From: UBA7359 sp963976795
Lineage (GTDB): Bacteria; Pseudomonadota; Gammaproteobacteria; Eutrophobiales; Eutrophobiaceae
NCBI GenBank assembly: GCA_963976795.1
Contig: CAXBLT010000005.1
Span: 133,847 to 197,846 of the forward strand
Direction: 5' to 3'
Length of the DNA stretch: 64,000 nt
The notes beneath the pieces were generated by a model. It worked only from the letters and a program-made list of their open reading frames with translations. It did not search any database and had not been told where the DNA came from. Below are positions 16,604 to 26,293 of this stretch, piece after piece; position 1 is the stretch's first letter, and each line of letters begins with the position of its first letter. Made by a program: the position numbers and the translations under genes.

Positions 16604-17374
16604 ATGCAAAATAAAATCACATATGAACAGCCATTAAATGAAAGGATGAGAAACTTCCTCCGTTTAGAGCATCTTTTCAATCTTATAGAATTTCGATCAC
16701 AAGCAACATTTGAATGGGACTACAGGAATATACTTGAGTCTCTCCTTGAGATAAATGACTTATTAAATCGATCTGATCTGAAAACTGAGCTTATCAAAGA
16801 ATTGGAACGCCACTCCTTAATGCTCTCATCGTTGAAAAATAACCCTGCCGTAGATGAAAGTAGATTAAATACTATTAATAATGATATACAAGATTTATTA
16901 ACAAAGCTGCGTGACAATGCATACCAGCCAGGAAATCAATTAAAAAACGATGAATTAATAACTAGCATAAAACAACGCATTAGTATTCCAGGTGGTACTT
17001 GCAGTTTTGATCTTCCTCGATATCATTACTGGCTTCATCAAGCTGAAGTTACTCGAAAGCAAGATTTCTTTAAATGGTCGGCTGATCTGGATCCAATTAA
17101 AAAGTCCACCTTCATTGCATTAGATATGGTTAGAAACAGTACGCATCCGATTAGAGAAAAGGCTGAAACAGGCTTTTATCAAAAACCGATAGAATCAACT
17201 TTATCCTGTCAATTGATTAGAGTGTTTTTGCCTTCCGCTAGCCGTTATTATCCTGAAATTAGTGGCGGAAAGCACCGTTTTACAATACGCTTTATGGAAG
17301 AGTCCACAACTGAGGACAGGCCTATTCAGACAAAAAATGATGTTGATTTTGAACTGCATTGCTGCATCTTATGA
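16604..17374 (+). CDS. zapD: Cell division protein ZapD (YacF)
   Basis: Cytosolic protein that crosslinks FtsZ filaments by binding the FtsZ C-terminal tail. At 256 residues it is slightly longer than E. coli ZapD (247). Recognised from YEQPLNERMRNFLRLEHLF at the N-terminus and PGGTCSFDLPRYHYWLH in the middle, both characteristic. An alpha-helical domain occupies about 1-130 and a beta-rich domain the rest. Its stop overlaps the yacG start (ATGA at 17371). FtsZ itself is encoded later in this window. Confidence 0.95.
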   Translation: MQNKITYEQPLNERMRNFLRLEHLFNLIEFRSQATFEWDYRNILESLLEINDLLNRSDLKTELIKELERHSLMLSSLKNNPAVDESRLNTINNDIQDLLTKLRDNAYQPGNQLKNDELITSIKQRISIPGGTCSFDLPRYHYWLHQAEVTRKQDFFKWSADLDPIKKSTFIALDMVRNSTHPIREKAETGFYQKPIESTLSCQLIRVFLPSASRYYPEISGGKHRFTIRFMEESTTEDRPIQTKNDVDFELHCCIL

Positions 17375-17556
17375 GTAAAGCTATTTATTGTCCTATTTGT
17401 AACAGCACTACCAAATTGAACAATTCCAATTTGTTTCGCCCATTTTGCTCTGAACGCTGCCAATTAGTAGATCTTGGAAAATGGGTTGATGAAAAATATA
17501 GTATTGTCGATATACCTTCTGTTGATGACGAACAAACCTATACTGAGCTACATTAA
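17371..17556 (+). CDS. yacG: DNA gyrase inhibitor YacG, small zinc protein
   Basis: 61 residues from ATG 17371; an in-frame ATG at 17359 would read into zapD and is not needed. It has the four zinc ligands in CPICN and FCSERCQ, followed by the family motif DLGKWVDEKY. YacG binds GyrB and blocks DNA binding by gyrase in E. coli. ATGA overlap with zapD indicates coupling. It converges on the nudix-thiE gene with a few bases of overlap at the 3' ends (17553-17556). Confidence 0.93.
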   Translation: MSKAIYCPICNSTTKLNNSNLFRPFCSERCQLVDLGKWVDEKYSIVDIPSVDDEQTYTELH

Positions 17557-18536
17557 ACTGTACTAAATTTTATATCTTTCCCTGGTGAACCTGAATTCCA
17601 TATCGCACCAAGCATAGCGATGCCATAAGCACCATGGTTTTTTGCAATTTCCAGATCTGTAGGCACCATGCCACCTAACGCATATACCGGAAAATTAAAA
17701 CCTTCGATAAGGCTACTAAAGTTTTTCCATCCAATCGCATTAGCTTTGGGATGGCTAGCTGTAAACAGAACTGGCGATAAAAATGCATAGTTAACGTTTA
17801 TTTTAACCGCTCTAGTCAATTCTGCTTCATTGTGGCAAGAGGCACCTAATATATATTCTTCACTTATCGGTCTGTTCTCGTATCTCGCTAATTCATTAGA
17901 GTTAAGATGTATGCCGTCAACAGGGTACTTGTCAATATCTGTAGCTGAACCATTTAGTATTATTCTTGAGTCATACCTTCTTGCTACTTCACTTAATGTT
18001 TCCACAATTTTTTGAAACAACTTGTTTCTATCTATTTTTAGTCTTAATTGAAAATTCTTTAAGCCCGAAGCAAAACAATCTTCCGTAACTGAATATAAAT
18101 GTGAGTAATTTTCATATGACTCTTGACTAATAACATACATCGGATCCAACAAAATAGACTGGATAATATATTTATTTGCATCAGGAAAATTATATTTATG
18201 AAGTTCATTTATACTTACCCAACAGAACTCCTGGTTTTCTCTACTTTCAGGTGTTCCGGACCATTCAGCGACTTTCCACACATCAAGCAAAACAGTTTTA
18301 CACGTGTAAGCATGGCTAACCGATGTATATGCTTCTGCTTTGCTAACGGTTATTCCTAATTCTTCATATAACTCGCGCTTTAAAGCAACATCAACACTTT
18401 CCCCACATTCAACCTTACCACCTGGGAATTCCCAGTATCCTGCTAAGTGTTGGTTTTTTGAACGTTTTGAAATTAACACTTTATCCTTTGTTACGTTATA
18501 TATAACACCAACAGCGACATGTGTTCTTTGGTTCAT
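17553..18536 (-). CDS. Nudix hydrolase (MutT-like) fused to a ThiE/TenI-like domain
   Basis: 327 residues in two domains. Residues 1-130 are a MutT-type Nudix hydrolase with the full Nudix box in GKVECGESVDVALKRELYEELGI; such enzymes hydrolyse oxidised nucleotides such as 8-oxo-dGTP. Residues about 135-320 form a TIM-barrel like thiamine-phosphate synthase (DGIHLNS, GASCHNE, SPVLFTASHPKA, VYALGGM). This fusion is known downstream of secA/argJ in many gammaproteobacteria and is usually annotated Nudix family hydrolase. Whether the C-terminal half makes thiamine phosphate is doubtful, since no other thi gene is nearby. It is the last gene of the minus-strand run, 38 bases after argJ. Confidence 0.9.
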   Translation of the reverse strand: MNQRTHVAVGVIYNVTKDKVLISKRSKNQHLAGYWEFPGGKVECGESVDVALKRELYEELGITVSKAEAYTSVSHAYTCKTVLLDVWKVAEWSGTPESRENQEFCWVSINELHKYNFPDANKYIIQSILLDPMYVISQESYENYSHLYSVTEDCFASGLKNFQLRLKIDRNKLFQKIVETLSEVARRYDSRIILNGSATDIDKYPVDGIHLNSNELARYENRPISEEYILGASCHNEAELTRAVKINVNYAFLSPVLFTASHPKANAIGWKNFSSLIEGFNFPVYALGGMVPTDLEIAKNHGAYGIAMLGAIWNSGSPGKDIKFSTV

Positions 18537-18574
18537 CAGAATCTACTTTTCAATGGAGTTAGTAGCTTTGATTC

Positions 18575-19795
18575 TCAGGTTCTATATTCAGCATTAATGG
18601 TCACGTACTCATGAGATAGGTCTGTTGTCCATATTTCTTCCTGACACTTCCCTCTATTAAGATTTACTTTTAATGTAATTTCATCCTGAAGCATAATTAC
18701 TTTTCCTTTCTCTTCTGTATAGCTAGATGATCGCTGTCCATTTTCAACAATACATAGATGGTCTAGAAAAACTTCAATATTATTAATATCCAGATCTTTT
18801 ATTCCTGAATTACCTATTGCCGATAATATTCGGCCCCAATTTGCATCTGATGCAGTAAATGCTGTCTTTACTAAAGGAGATTCAGCAATCTTGTAGGCAA
18901 CATCAGTACATTCTGTGTCTTTCTTACCACCGGTAACCTTTATAGTTAAAAATTTTGTTGCACCTTCACCATCTCTAATGATCGCTTGAGCTAACTCACA
19001 AAATATATTTGTTAAAGCATTTTCCAACAATTTATATTCTTCACTGTTTTGACTAACAATACAGTCATTACTTGCTTTACACGTTGCAACTAAAACACAC
19101 GAATCATTCGTAGATGTATCACCATCAACGGTAATTCGGTTAAAACTTTTATTGACTGCATGCAATAATATCTTTTCAAGCATACCTTTTTCTATATTCG
19201 CATCTGTTGCTATATATGCCAACATAGTTGCCATATTAGGTCGTATCATTCCTGACCCTTTTGCGATCCCTGTTATACTAATGATAGATTCACCAATGGA
19301 TATTTTTCTAGACTTTGCTTTGGGAATAGTATCAGTCGTCATGATAGCTTTAGCCGCATCAACCCAGTTATCTGCAGATAAATTATCTAATAACTCAGGT
19401 AAGGCAGCATTTATTTTATCTACTGGCAGTTGCTCTCCGATCACGCCTGTCGAAAAAGGCAACACCTCGCCTTCTTTACATCTCGTTAAATTTGCTAGTT
19501 CTTTACAAGTACTGCTTGCATCCAATAAACCTTGCCGGCCTGTTCCTGCATTTGCATTACCCGCATTAATTAAACAGTACCGTGGGTTTAACTCAGCTAA
19601 GTGCTGTTTTGATATTTGTACGGGTGCAGCACAAAATAGATTCCTGGTAAATACACCGACGACATGACTGTCCTTAGAGAGTTCTATCAGAGCTAAATCT
19701 GTTCGTTTTGTTTGATATATATTTGCACTACAGCTCGACAATCGAATACCGGTTATTGGCAAAATGGAAGTAGGGAACTTTAAACCAACAGACAT
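18575..19795 (-). CDS. argJ: Bifunctional glutamate N-acetyltransferase / amino-acid acetyltransferase ArgJ
   Basis: Transfers acetyl from N-acetylornithine to glutamate and may also acetylate glutamate from acetyl-CoA, closing the arginine acetyl cycle. The 406 residues have the self-cleavage site in PNMATMLAYIATDA (between Ala and Thr, whose Thr becomes the nucleophile) and DGDTSTNDS. It lies between secA and the nudix-thiE gene, as in many gammaproteobacteria. No other arg gene is in the window. Confidence 0.95.
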   Translation of the reverse strand: MSVGLKFPTSILPITGIRLSSCSANIYQTKRTDLALIELSKDSHVVGVFTRNLFCAAPVQISKQHLAELNPRYCLINAGNANAGTGRQGLLDASSTCKELANLTRCKEGEVLPFSTGVIGEQLPVDKINAALPELLDNLSADNWVDAAKAIMTTDTIPKAKSRKISIGESIISITGIAKGSGMIRPNMATMLAYIATDANIEKGMLEKILLHAVNKSFNRITVDGDTSTNDSCVLVATCKASNDCIVSQNSEEYKLLENALTNIFCELAQAIIRDGEGATKFLTIKVTGGKKDTECTDVAYKIAESPLVKTAFTASDANWGRILSAIGNSGIKDLDINNIEVFLDHLCIVENGQRSSSYTEEKGKVIMLQDEITLKVNLNRGKCQEEIWTTDLSHEYVTINAEYRT

Positions 19796-19844
19796 TATAT
19801 GGAGTCTAAATATGAGTCGTTTAAATTAATAATATTCCTGTTTA

Positions 19845-22544
19845 TTAAGATAGTCTTCCGTGACATTGCTTGTACTTCTTTCCTGAACCACATGGGCACG
19901 GTTCATTGCGTCCAACTTTAGGCTTATTTCTGACAAATGGTTTTTCTGCAGTGCTTTCATTTCCCTGAGACTCATCATTTAAGCTATTAGGAACAGAAGG
20001 ATGATTAAACTTCATATCCTGTTTTTTCTCTTTTTGCTCCGCAGCTTCTATATCTTCTTCAGTTCTAATATTAACTTTATAGAGAAAAACAACGACATCG
20101 TGTTTAATATTTTCAAGCATTTGTACAAACAAATCAAAAGCTTCACGTTTATATTCTTGTTTTGGATTTTTAGCAGCAAAGCTTCTTAGATGTATACCTT
20201 GTCTAAGGTGATCCATATTTACAAGATGTTCTTTCCAATGCCGGTCTAACACGTCGAGCATAATCTGTTTTTCTATACGCCGCATTAAATCAGACGTTAT
20301 AACTTTCTCTTTTTCTTCAACTACCTTTTCCATTGTTTCATGGAGTTTTTTTCGTAAAGTCTCTTCATATAGAGATTTATCTTGTTCCAGCCATGATTTA
20401 ATATCTATAGATACATCAAACTCATTCTGAAGAGCATCTTCTAACCCACGAATATCCCACATTTCATCCATACTGCCGTGAGGAATATATTCTTCAATTA
20501 CGTTTTCGATAACTTCATATCGCATATCATTTACTTCTTCAGCGACTGTTTCACCTTCAAGCAAATCATTCCGTTGTTGATAAATAACTTTTCTTTGATC
20601 ATTCGCAACATCATCAAAATCAAGTAAGTTTTTGCGTATATCAAAATTATGGGCTTCAACTTTTCGTTGTGCGTTTTCTATTGCGCGAGAAACCAATTTT
20701 GATTCAATAGCTTCTCCATCTTCCATCCCGAGCTTTTGCATAATTGCAGAAACACGTTCTGAAGCGAATATCCTCATTAGGTTATCTTCTAATGAGAGAT
20801 AAAAACGACTAGAACCTGGATCACCTTGTCGCCCAGAGCGTCCACGAAGCTGGTTATCAATACGTCTTGACTCATGCCGTTCAGTGCCAATTATATGTAG
20901 CCCACCACTATCAAGTACTTGTTGGTGTCGGATATCCCACTTATTTTTCAGATCATTTATTTGCTCTTGATCCGCATCGCCCAACTTTTTAATTTCAATT
21001 TCATGGTTTCCACCAAGAACAATATCAGTACCTCGACCTGCCATATTCGTTGCAATAGTAACAATACCTGGGCTACCTGCCTGGGCAATAATTTCGGCTT
21101 CTTTTTGATGAAACTTTGCATTTAGAACCTGGTGTTTAATTTTTTCTTTATCAAGTAAATTCGACAAGTATTCAGAAACTTCTATAGATGCCGTACCTAC
21201 GAGAACAGGTTGGCCATTAGCCTGGCATACTTTTACATCTTCGATAATTGAGTCATATTTTTCTTTAGCGGTAAGAAAGATGACATCACTTTGATCATCT
21301 CTAATCATTGGCATATGGGTTGGTATAATAACAACTTCAAGTCCATATATAGTCTGAAACTCATAAGCCTCGGTATCTGCAGTACCTGTCATACCCGATA
21401 ATTTTGAATATAATCGAAAATAATTTTGATATGTAATAGATGCTAGTGTCTGATTTTCATTCTGGATTGTAACACCCTCTTTCGCTTCTATTGCCTGATG
21501 CAATCCTTCAGACCACCGTCGACCCTGCATTGTACGCCCAGTAAATTCATCAACGATTACAACCTCATCATCTTTAACTATGTAATCAATATCATTTTGA
21601 AATAAGTGATGCGCTCTCAATGCGGCATTCAAATGGTGAAGAATACCGATATTAACGGGGTCATATAAACCCTGCCCCTCAGCAATAATGCCACTCTCTA
21701 TTAACAGATGCTCAATATGGTCATGTCCATCTTCAGTAAGGTATGCCTGCTTTGATTTTTCATCTAAAGTAAAATCACCGGGGCCGTCTTCAATTTTTTG
21801 TGCAACTAACTTGGGTATTAACTTATTTATGGTTAGATACAAATCTGATTTATCATCAACCATCCCGGAAATAATTAATGGTGTTCTGGCTTCGTCGATA
21901 AGTATTGAATCTACTTCATCTACAATAGCGAAATTCAAATCTTTTTGAACACGCCCTTCTTTGCTAAATGCCATGTTATCGCGTAGATAATCAAAACCGA
22001 ATTCATTATTGGTTCCATAAGTAATATCGCATGCATACGCACTCTTCCTTTCTTCCATAGACAGTCCGGAAACGATAACCCCTGTACTTAAACCAAGAAA
22101 ACTATAAATCTGCCCCATCCATTCAGCATCTCGTTTAGCTAGATAATCATTGACTGTAATGACATGCACACCTAAACCCGATAGCGCATTCAGGCTAGCC
22201 GCCAATGTTGCGACTAACGTTTTACCTTCACCTGTACGCATTTCTGCAATATTGCCATTATGTAACACCATCCCACCGATCATTTGTACATCAAAGTGGC
22301 GCATATCCAATACGCGCCGACCGGCCTCTCTTACTAAAGCAAATGCTTCAGGCAAGATATCGTCTAAGCTTTCACCATTTTTGACTCGTTCTTTTAGTTG
22401 ATTAGTCTTATCTGGAAAATCTGCATCGCTCAATAACCTTAAATCATCTTCAAGGACATTGATTTGCTTAACCTTCTTACTGAGTTTTTTGATTACCCGA
22501 TCATTTCGGGTACCAAATATTTTTTTTGCCAAATCTATAATCAT
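19845..22544 (-). CDS. secA: Preprotein translocase ATPase SecA
   Basis: Motor ATPase that drives unfolded proteins through SecYEG. The 899 residues have Walker A in MRTGEGKTLVA (101-111), DEVDSIL and TIATNMAGRGTDIVLGG in the helicase core, GRSGRQGDPGSSRFYLS, the preprotein crosslinking and scaffold regions, and a C-terminal zinc tail with CPCGSGKKYKQCHG, which binds SecB. Length matches E. coli SecA (901). No secM-like arrest gene is seen just upstream; the neighbour is the LytM peptidase. Confidence 0.97.
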   Translation of the reverse strand: MIIDLAKKIFGTRNDRVIKKLSKKVKQINVLEDDLRLLSDADFPDKTNQLKERVKNGESLDDILPEAFALVREAGRRVLDMRHFDVQMIGGMVLHNGNIAEMRTGEGKTLVATLAASLNALSGLGVHVITVNDYLAKRDAEWMGQIYSFLGLSTGVIVSGLSMEERKSAYACDITYGTNNEFGFDYLRDNMAFSKEGRVQKDLNFAIVDEVDSILIDEARTPLIISGMVDDKSDLYLTINKLIPKLVAQKIEDGPGDFTLDEKSKQAYLTEDGHDHIEHLLIESGIIAEGQGLYDPVNIGILHHLNAALRAHHLFQNDIDYIVKDDEVVIVDEFTGRTMQGRRWSEGLHQAIEAKEGVTIQNENQTLASITYQNYFRLYSKLSGMTGTADTEAYEFQTIYGLEVVIIPTHMPMIRDDQSDVIFLTAKEKYDSIIEDVKVCQANGQPVLVGTASIEVSEYLSNLLDKEKIKHQVLNAKFHQKEAEIIAQAGSPGIVTIATNMAGRGTDIVLGGNHEIEIKKLGDADQEQINDLKNKWDIRHQQVLDSGGLHIIGTERHESRRIDNQLRGRSGRQGDPGSSRFYLSLEDNLMRIFASERVSAIMQKLGMEDGEAIESKLVSRAIENAQRKVEAHNFDIRKNLLDFDDVANDQRKVIYQQRNDLLEGETVAEEVNDMRYEVIENVIEEYIPHGSMDEMWDIRGLEDALQNEFDVSIDIKSWLEQDKSLYEETLRKKLHETMEKVVEEKEKVITSDLMRRIEKQIMLDVLDRHWKEHLVNMDHLRQGIHLRSFAAKNPKQEYKREAFDLFVQMLENIKHDVVVFLYKVNIRTEEDIEAAEQKEKKQDMKFNHPSVPNSLNDESQGNESTAEKPFVRNKPKVGRNEPCPCGSGKKYKQCHGRLS

Positions 22545-22636
22545 TGCATTAGTCTTAATTTAAAATCGCGTGTGTATTACGATACTCTGGGAAAGATTGT
22601 TTATAATCTGATGTTAGCGGTAACCTAACGAGAAAC

Positions 22637-23569
22637 TTAGTTCAGTGAATTATACTTTTTAGGATTTACAGCCTTACCATTATTAACCACTTCAAAATGC
22701 ACATGTGTACCGGTTGATCTACCAGAAGATCCCATCAGACCAATCACCTGACCTTTGTCTACCTTTTGCCCGACAACAACAAGATTTTTTTTATTGTGTG
22801 CATATCGTGTTTGATAACCGTTGCCGTGATTGATCTCTACCATGTTTCCATAGCCATAGCGAACACCTGACCAAGTTACAATTCCAGAAGCAACGGCAAG
22901 TATTGGAGAACCTGATTTGCCTGCATAATCAATTCCACCATGGAATTCCATCTTTCCAGTCATTGGATCCGTTCGCATACCAAACAATGACGAAACCCAC
23001 CCATCCATGGTAGGTCTTCCCGCAGGAATTGTCTGGCTCTGCAATGTTCTATCAATCAACATTGATTCCATTGCTGCCAATTTTTCCGAACGGTCCTGAA
23101 CTTTAGAGCTTAACTCCTCCAACGCACTCAAAAAGTCACTAACTTCCATCGAACTAGTTTTTTTACTTGGTTTAGGACCACCTAAACCTGGTGTAGATTT
23201 AATATCAAAATCTATCTCATTGAGGTTTGCCATACTGGCTAAACGAGATCCAAGAGCATCAAGGCGCATGACATGAGCCTGAAGTTTACTTAATCTTGCC
23301 GCCAGAGCGTCAAGGTTTTTTGAAGCATTATCTTGTACTTGGTTCAACATTTTCTGCTGGACTTCCAGCTCTTGATTCCAGAGTGGCGCTGTTTGCGTAT
23401 ATAAATTTTTAATTGAGCCGCGTGTCAAATCCGACGCATACTGACTACCGGCATGAAAAACCAATAAACCAGAGACTACACTTAACACAAGGCAAACGCA
23501 CAGTGATGCTGGCCCTAGTGTAAGGGAAAGACTCTTCTTCCTCGTTTTTGATATTAATAATAATTGCAT
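22637..23569 (-). CDS. M23 (LytM) family peptidase with N-terminal membrane anchor
   Basis: 310 residues from ATG 23569; the frame is open to 23668, but that extension would overlap dciA and adds no conserved sequence. A membrane helix (about 15-40) is followed by a coiled-coil region (about 60-195), then a LytM domain with the zinc ligands in HGGIDYA and the HVHFEV motif, plus RYAHN. Both metal motifs are intact, so it is probably an active peptidoglycan endopeptidase at the cell surface and not a regulator of the EnvC/NlpD type with a dead site. Members of this group commonly lie between lpxC and secA in gammaproteobacteria. It is divergent from dciA. Confidence 0.88.
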   Translation of the reverse strand: MQLLLISKTRKKSLSLTLGPASLCVCLVLSVVSGLLVFHAGSQYASDLTRGSIKNLYTQTAPLWNQELEVQQKMLNQVQDNASKNLDALAARLSKLQAHVMRLDALGSRLASMANLNEIDFDIKSTPGLGGPKPSKKTSSMEVSDFLSALEELSSKVQDRSEKLAAMESMLIDRTLQSQTIPAGRPTMDGWVSSLFGMRTDPMTGKMEFHGGIDYAGKSGSPILAVASGIVTWSGVRYGYGNMVEINHGNGYQTRYAHNKKNLVVVGQKVDKGQVIGLMGSSGRSTGTHVHFEVVNNGKAVNPKKYNSLN

Positions 23570-23609
23570 ATATATTGAGTCGAATTTAAATATATAATCG
23601 TACATAACT

Positions 23610-24068
23610 ATGAACACTGATGACAAAAATAAAACGCTGCCGATCAGTAGTTTATTAAATGGCGACAATTGTTCATTTGCTGCTTTGTATAAAAAAGCAC
23701 ACTCTATTCAGGAAATAGATCGTAATTTAAAGAAACTACTCGATCCATCCTTAAAAGATAAATTTGAACTAGCTAATATAAACGCTGATGCCGCCATTTT
23801 ACTAGTTAGCTCTTCCGCCTGGGCAACCCGGCTTCGTTATAATATTCCAGCTATCCTTAATGCTTTTAATAAGCAGCTAAACTTCACTTCTATTAAAACT
23901 GTCAGAATTAAGATTAAAAAATCAGTATTCGAAAATTCTGCTGTAATTAAAAAACCAATTTATTTGTCGAATTATTCAGCACAGTTTCTTAACGATGTAG
24001 CCAATACTTTTAGCGATCCCGAACTGGGCAACTGTTTTTTAAATATTTCTAAAAACCGCCTTAAATAA
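23610..24068 (+). CDS. dciA: DUF721 protein DciA-like, helicase loader
   Basis: 152 residues with the DUF721 core (about 40-110): ADAAILLVSSSAWATRLRYNIPAIL is the recognisable motif. DciA proteins recruit the replicative helicase DnaB in bacteria that lack DnaC. It is the only plus-strand gene inside the long minus-strand run, divergent from the LytM peptidase by 40 bases and convergent with lpxC. A DUF721 gene between lpxC and secA is common in gammaproteobacteria. Confidence 0.85.
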   Translation: MNTDDKNKTLPISSLLNGDNCSFAALYKKAHSIQEIDRNLKKLLDPSLKDKFELANINADAAILLVSSSAWATRLRYNIPAILNAFNKQLNFTSIKTVRIKIKKSVFENSAVIKKPIYLSNYSAQFLNDVANTFSDPELGNCFLNISKNRLK

Positions 24069-24070
24069 AA

Positions 24071-24982
24071 TTAATTTACAGGCATTGCCTGCATAAAAGA
24101 AATCGGTGCTTTATGTTCATCTTCAAAGGTAACTAGTTCCCAAGAATCCTCATTCGCTAACAATTCTCGTAACAATGCATTATTGAGCGCATGCCCTGAT
24201 TTATATCCTTGAAACGATCCAATCAGACTATGTCCTAATAAGTACAAATCACCTATTGCATCTAATATTTTATGTTTCACGCATTCGTCTTCATATCTTA
24301 GACCGTCTTCATTCAGGATCCGATAATCATCAACAACAACGGCGTTATCAAGGCTGCCACCTAATGCCAGATTATTCTCACGCAATAATTCAACATCACG
24401 CATAAAACCAAAGGTGCGGGCGCGACTAACCTCCTTAACAAATGAGGTTGTAGAAAAATCAATTTCTGCCTGACAATTTTTGTCGTTGAATACGGGGTGA
24501 TCAAACTCAATTGTAAAACCTACTTTAAACCCGTCAAAAGGCTCAAACATAGCCCATTTCCCTTCACTCTCAACACGAATCTTTTGCTTTATTTTCAAGA
24601 ATTTTTTTGCCGTATTTTGTTCTTCCACACCGGCAGACTGTATTAAAAATACGAATGGACCAGCACTGCCATCCATTATTGGAACCTCATCAGCGCTAAG
24701 ATCGATATAGGCATTATCAATGCCGAAACCAGCCAAAGCAGACAGTAAATGCTCAACCGTTGAAATTCGAACATTATCTTTGACTAAAGTGGTGGAAAGA
24801 CTGGTATCTCCGACAAATTCCGGGTTGGCGGGAATTTCAATTGCTGGATCCATATCGACACGCCGGAAATTAATACCCGAATTTACAGGAGCCGGTCTCA
24901 AGGTCAAAAATACTTTTTTACCCGTGTGTAGACCTACTCCGGTAGCCCGAATGACGTTCTTTAATGTCCGTTGCCTTATCAT
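24071..24982 (-). CDS. lpxC: UDP-3-O-acyl-N-acetylglucosamine deacetylase LpxC
   Basis: Zinc deacetylase, committed step of lipid A synthesis. The 303 residues equal the usual length (305 in E. coli). Seen: the N-terminal GVGLHTG, STVEHLLSAL (zinc-ligand His), HKILDAIGDL with zinc ligands His and Asp, and SGHALNNALLREL with the catalytic His. It lies directly after ftsZ, but a strong hairpin terminator separates them. A TATAAT hexamer on the minus strand (25049-25054) could be its own -10 element, although I find no good -35. Confidence 0.97.
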   Translation of the reverse strand: MIRQRTLKNVIRATGVGLHTGKKVFLTLRPAPVNSGINFRRVDMDPAIEIPANPEFVGDTSLSTTLVKDNVRISTVEHLLSALAGFGIDNAYIDLSADEVPIMDGSAGPFVFLIQSAGVEEQNTAKKFLKIKQKIRVESEGKWAMFEPFDGFKVGFTIEFDHPVFNDKNCQAEIDFSTTSFVKEVSRARTFGFMRDVELLRENNLALGGSLDNAVVVDDYRILNEDGLRYEDECVKHKILDAIGDLYLLGHSLIGSFQGYKSGHALNNALLRELLANEDSWELVTFEDEHKAPISFMQAMPVN

Positions 24983-25065
24983 CTTAGCTTTATTCTAAAC
25001 TTACTCTCTCATTGGAGCTATTATTCTTATGTACTTGTTTTATAGGCAATTATAGTGCCAGCAAG

Positions 25066-25099
25066 GAAAACTGACCCGGAATTCCCCAATTCCGGGGTC
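25066..25099 (-). terminator. Intrinsic terminator after ftsZ
   Basis: On the minus strand a stem CCCGGAATT/AATTCCGGG with a 4-base loop (9 perfect pairs plus two more beyond a bulge) is followed by TCAGTTTT. It lies about 25 bases after the ftsZ stop and before lpxC, so most dcw transcription likely ends here and lpxC has its own promoter. Confidence 0.7.
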
Positions 25100-25123
25100 T
25101 ACTATACCACGTACGTACGAGAT

Positions 25124-26260
25124 TTAGTCTGCTTGTCTCCTCAAAAATGCCGGGATATCAAGGTAATCCGCATCTCCTGACACCGCCTCTTCCTCTGCCT
25201 CGGGGACCTGGTTTCGCATCACTGTTGGGCGTTCGAAGTCCTTGTAATCAACACTTATTGCCTCATTTTGGACCAATTTTATACGAGATGCATCTTCTTT
25301 GACTATATTTCCAAGTCCTGTGGCGACGATAGTGACTCGAATGTCACCTGACATCTCAGGATCAATAACAGTTCCAACAACAACTGTTGCATTATCAGAA
25401 GCGAATTCCTTGACCGTTCTGCCTACTTCATCAAACTCACCAATAGAAAGATCCATGCCTGCGGTGATGTTAACCAGAATACCCCGCGCACCAGATAGAT
25501 TAACATCTTCTAGTAAAGGGCTAGATATTGCTGCCTCAGCTGCGACTTTTGCACGCTCTTCACCTTGTGCCTTTCCAGAACCCATCATAGCCATACCCAT
25601 CTCAGACATTACTGTTCTAACATCAGCAAAATCCACATTGATCAGACCAGGACACGTTATTAATTCAGCAATACCCTGTACAGCACCTAACAACACATCG
25701 TTCGCCGCACCAAAAGCGTTTAACAAACTGACATCTCGACCAAGCACACTCAGTAATTTTTCATTTGGTATTGTAATCAATGAATCAACAAACTGGCTTA
25801 ATTCAATAATACCTTCTTCTGCAATTGCAGCACGTTTTTTACCTTCAAACGCAAATGGCCGCGTCACAACTGCCACTGTCAAGATACCCATTTCTTTTGC
25901 CACCTGAGCGACTATTGGCGCTGCACCAGTACCAGTACCGCCACCCATGCCCGCAGTAATAAATACCATATCAGAGCCTTCGAGAACATCCATCAGACGA
26001 TCACGATCTTCTAATGCTGCTTGCCGTCCAACTTCTGGATCAGCGCCCGCTCCCAGTCCTTTGGTCATATTTGTACCTAGTTGCAAAACAGTTTTTGCAT
26101 TTGAATTTCTAAGCGCTTGTGAATCAGTATTCGCACAAATAAATTCAACACCTTCAATATTAGCACCCAGCATATGCTGTAACGCATTGCCACCACCACC
26201 ACCGACACCTATTACTTTAATAATAGCCGCCTGATTAGTTGCATCGACTAATTCAAACAT
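25124..26260 (-). CDS. ftsZ: Cell division protein FtsZ
   Basis: Tubulin-like GTPase that forms the Z ring. The 378 residues show the tubulin signature GGGTGTG (106-112), the N-terminal GVGGGGGNAL loop, the T7-loop NVDFADVRTV, a variable linker, and the conserved C-terminal peptide DYLDIPAFLRRQ that binds FtsA, ZipA and ZapD. A GGAGGT ribosome site precedes the ATG at good spacing. Last gene before the dcw terminator. Partners FtsA and ZapD are also encoded in the window. Confidence 0.98.
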   Translation of the reverse strand: MFELVDATNQAAIIKVIGVGGGGGNALQHMLGANIEGVEFICANTDSQALRNSNAKTVLQLGTNMTKGLGAGADPEVGRQAALEDRDRLMDVLEGSDMVFITAGMGGGTGTGAAPIVAQVAKEMGILTVAVVTRPFAFEGKKRAAIAEEGIIELSQFVDSLITIPNEKLLSVLGRDVSLLNAFGAANDVLLGAVQGIAELITCPGLINVDFADVRTVMSEMGMAMMGSGKAQGEERAKVAAEAAISSPLLEDVNLSGARGILVNITAGMDLSIGEFDEVGRTVKEFASDNATVVVGTVIDPEMSGDIRVTIVATGLGNIVKEDASRIKLVQNEAISVDYKDFERPTVMRNQVPEAEEEAVSGDADYLDIPAFLRRQAD

Positions 26261-26293
26261 CTTGTAACCTCCTACATTGCATATAATTATTAA

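Noticed and set aside
25299..25907. 202-residue plus-strand ORF opposite ftsZ
   Set aside because: Antisense shadow of ftsZ; Ser/Thr/Pro-rich composition is what the reverse of a codon-biased gene gives.
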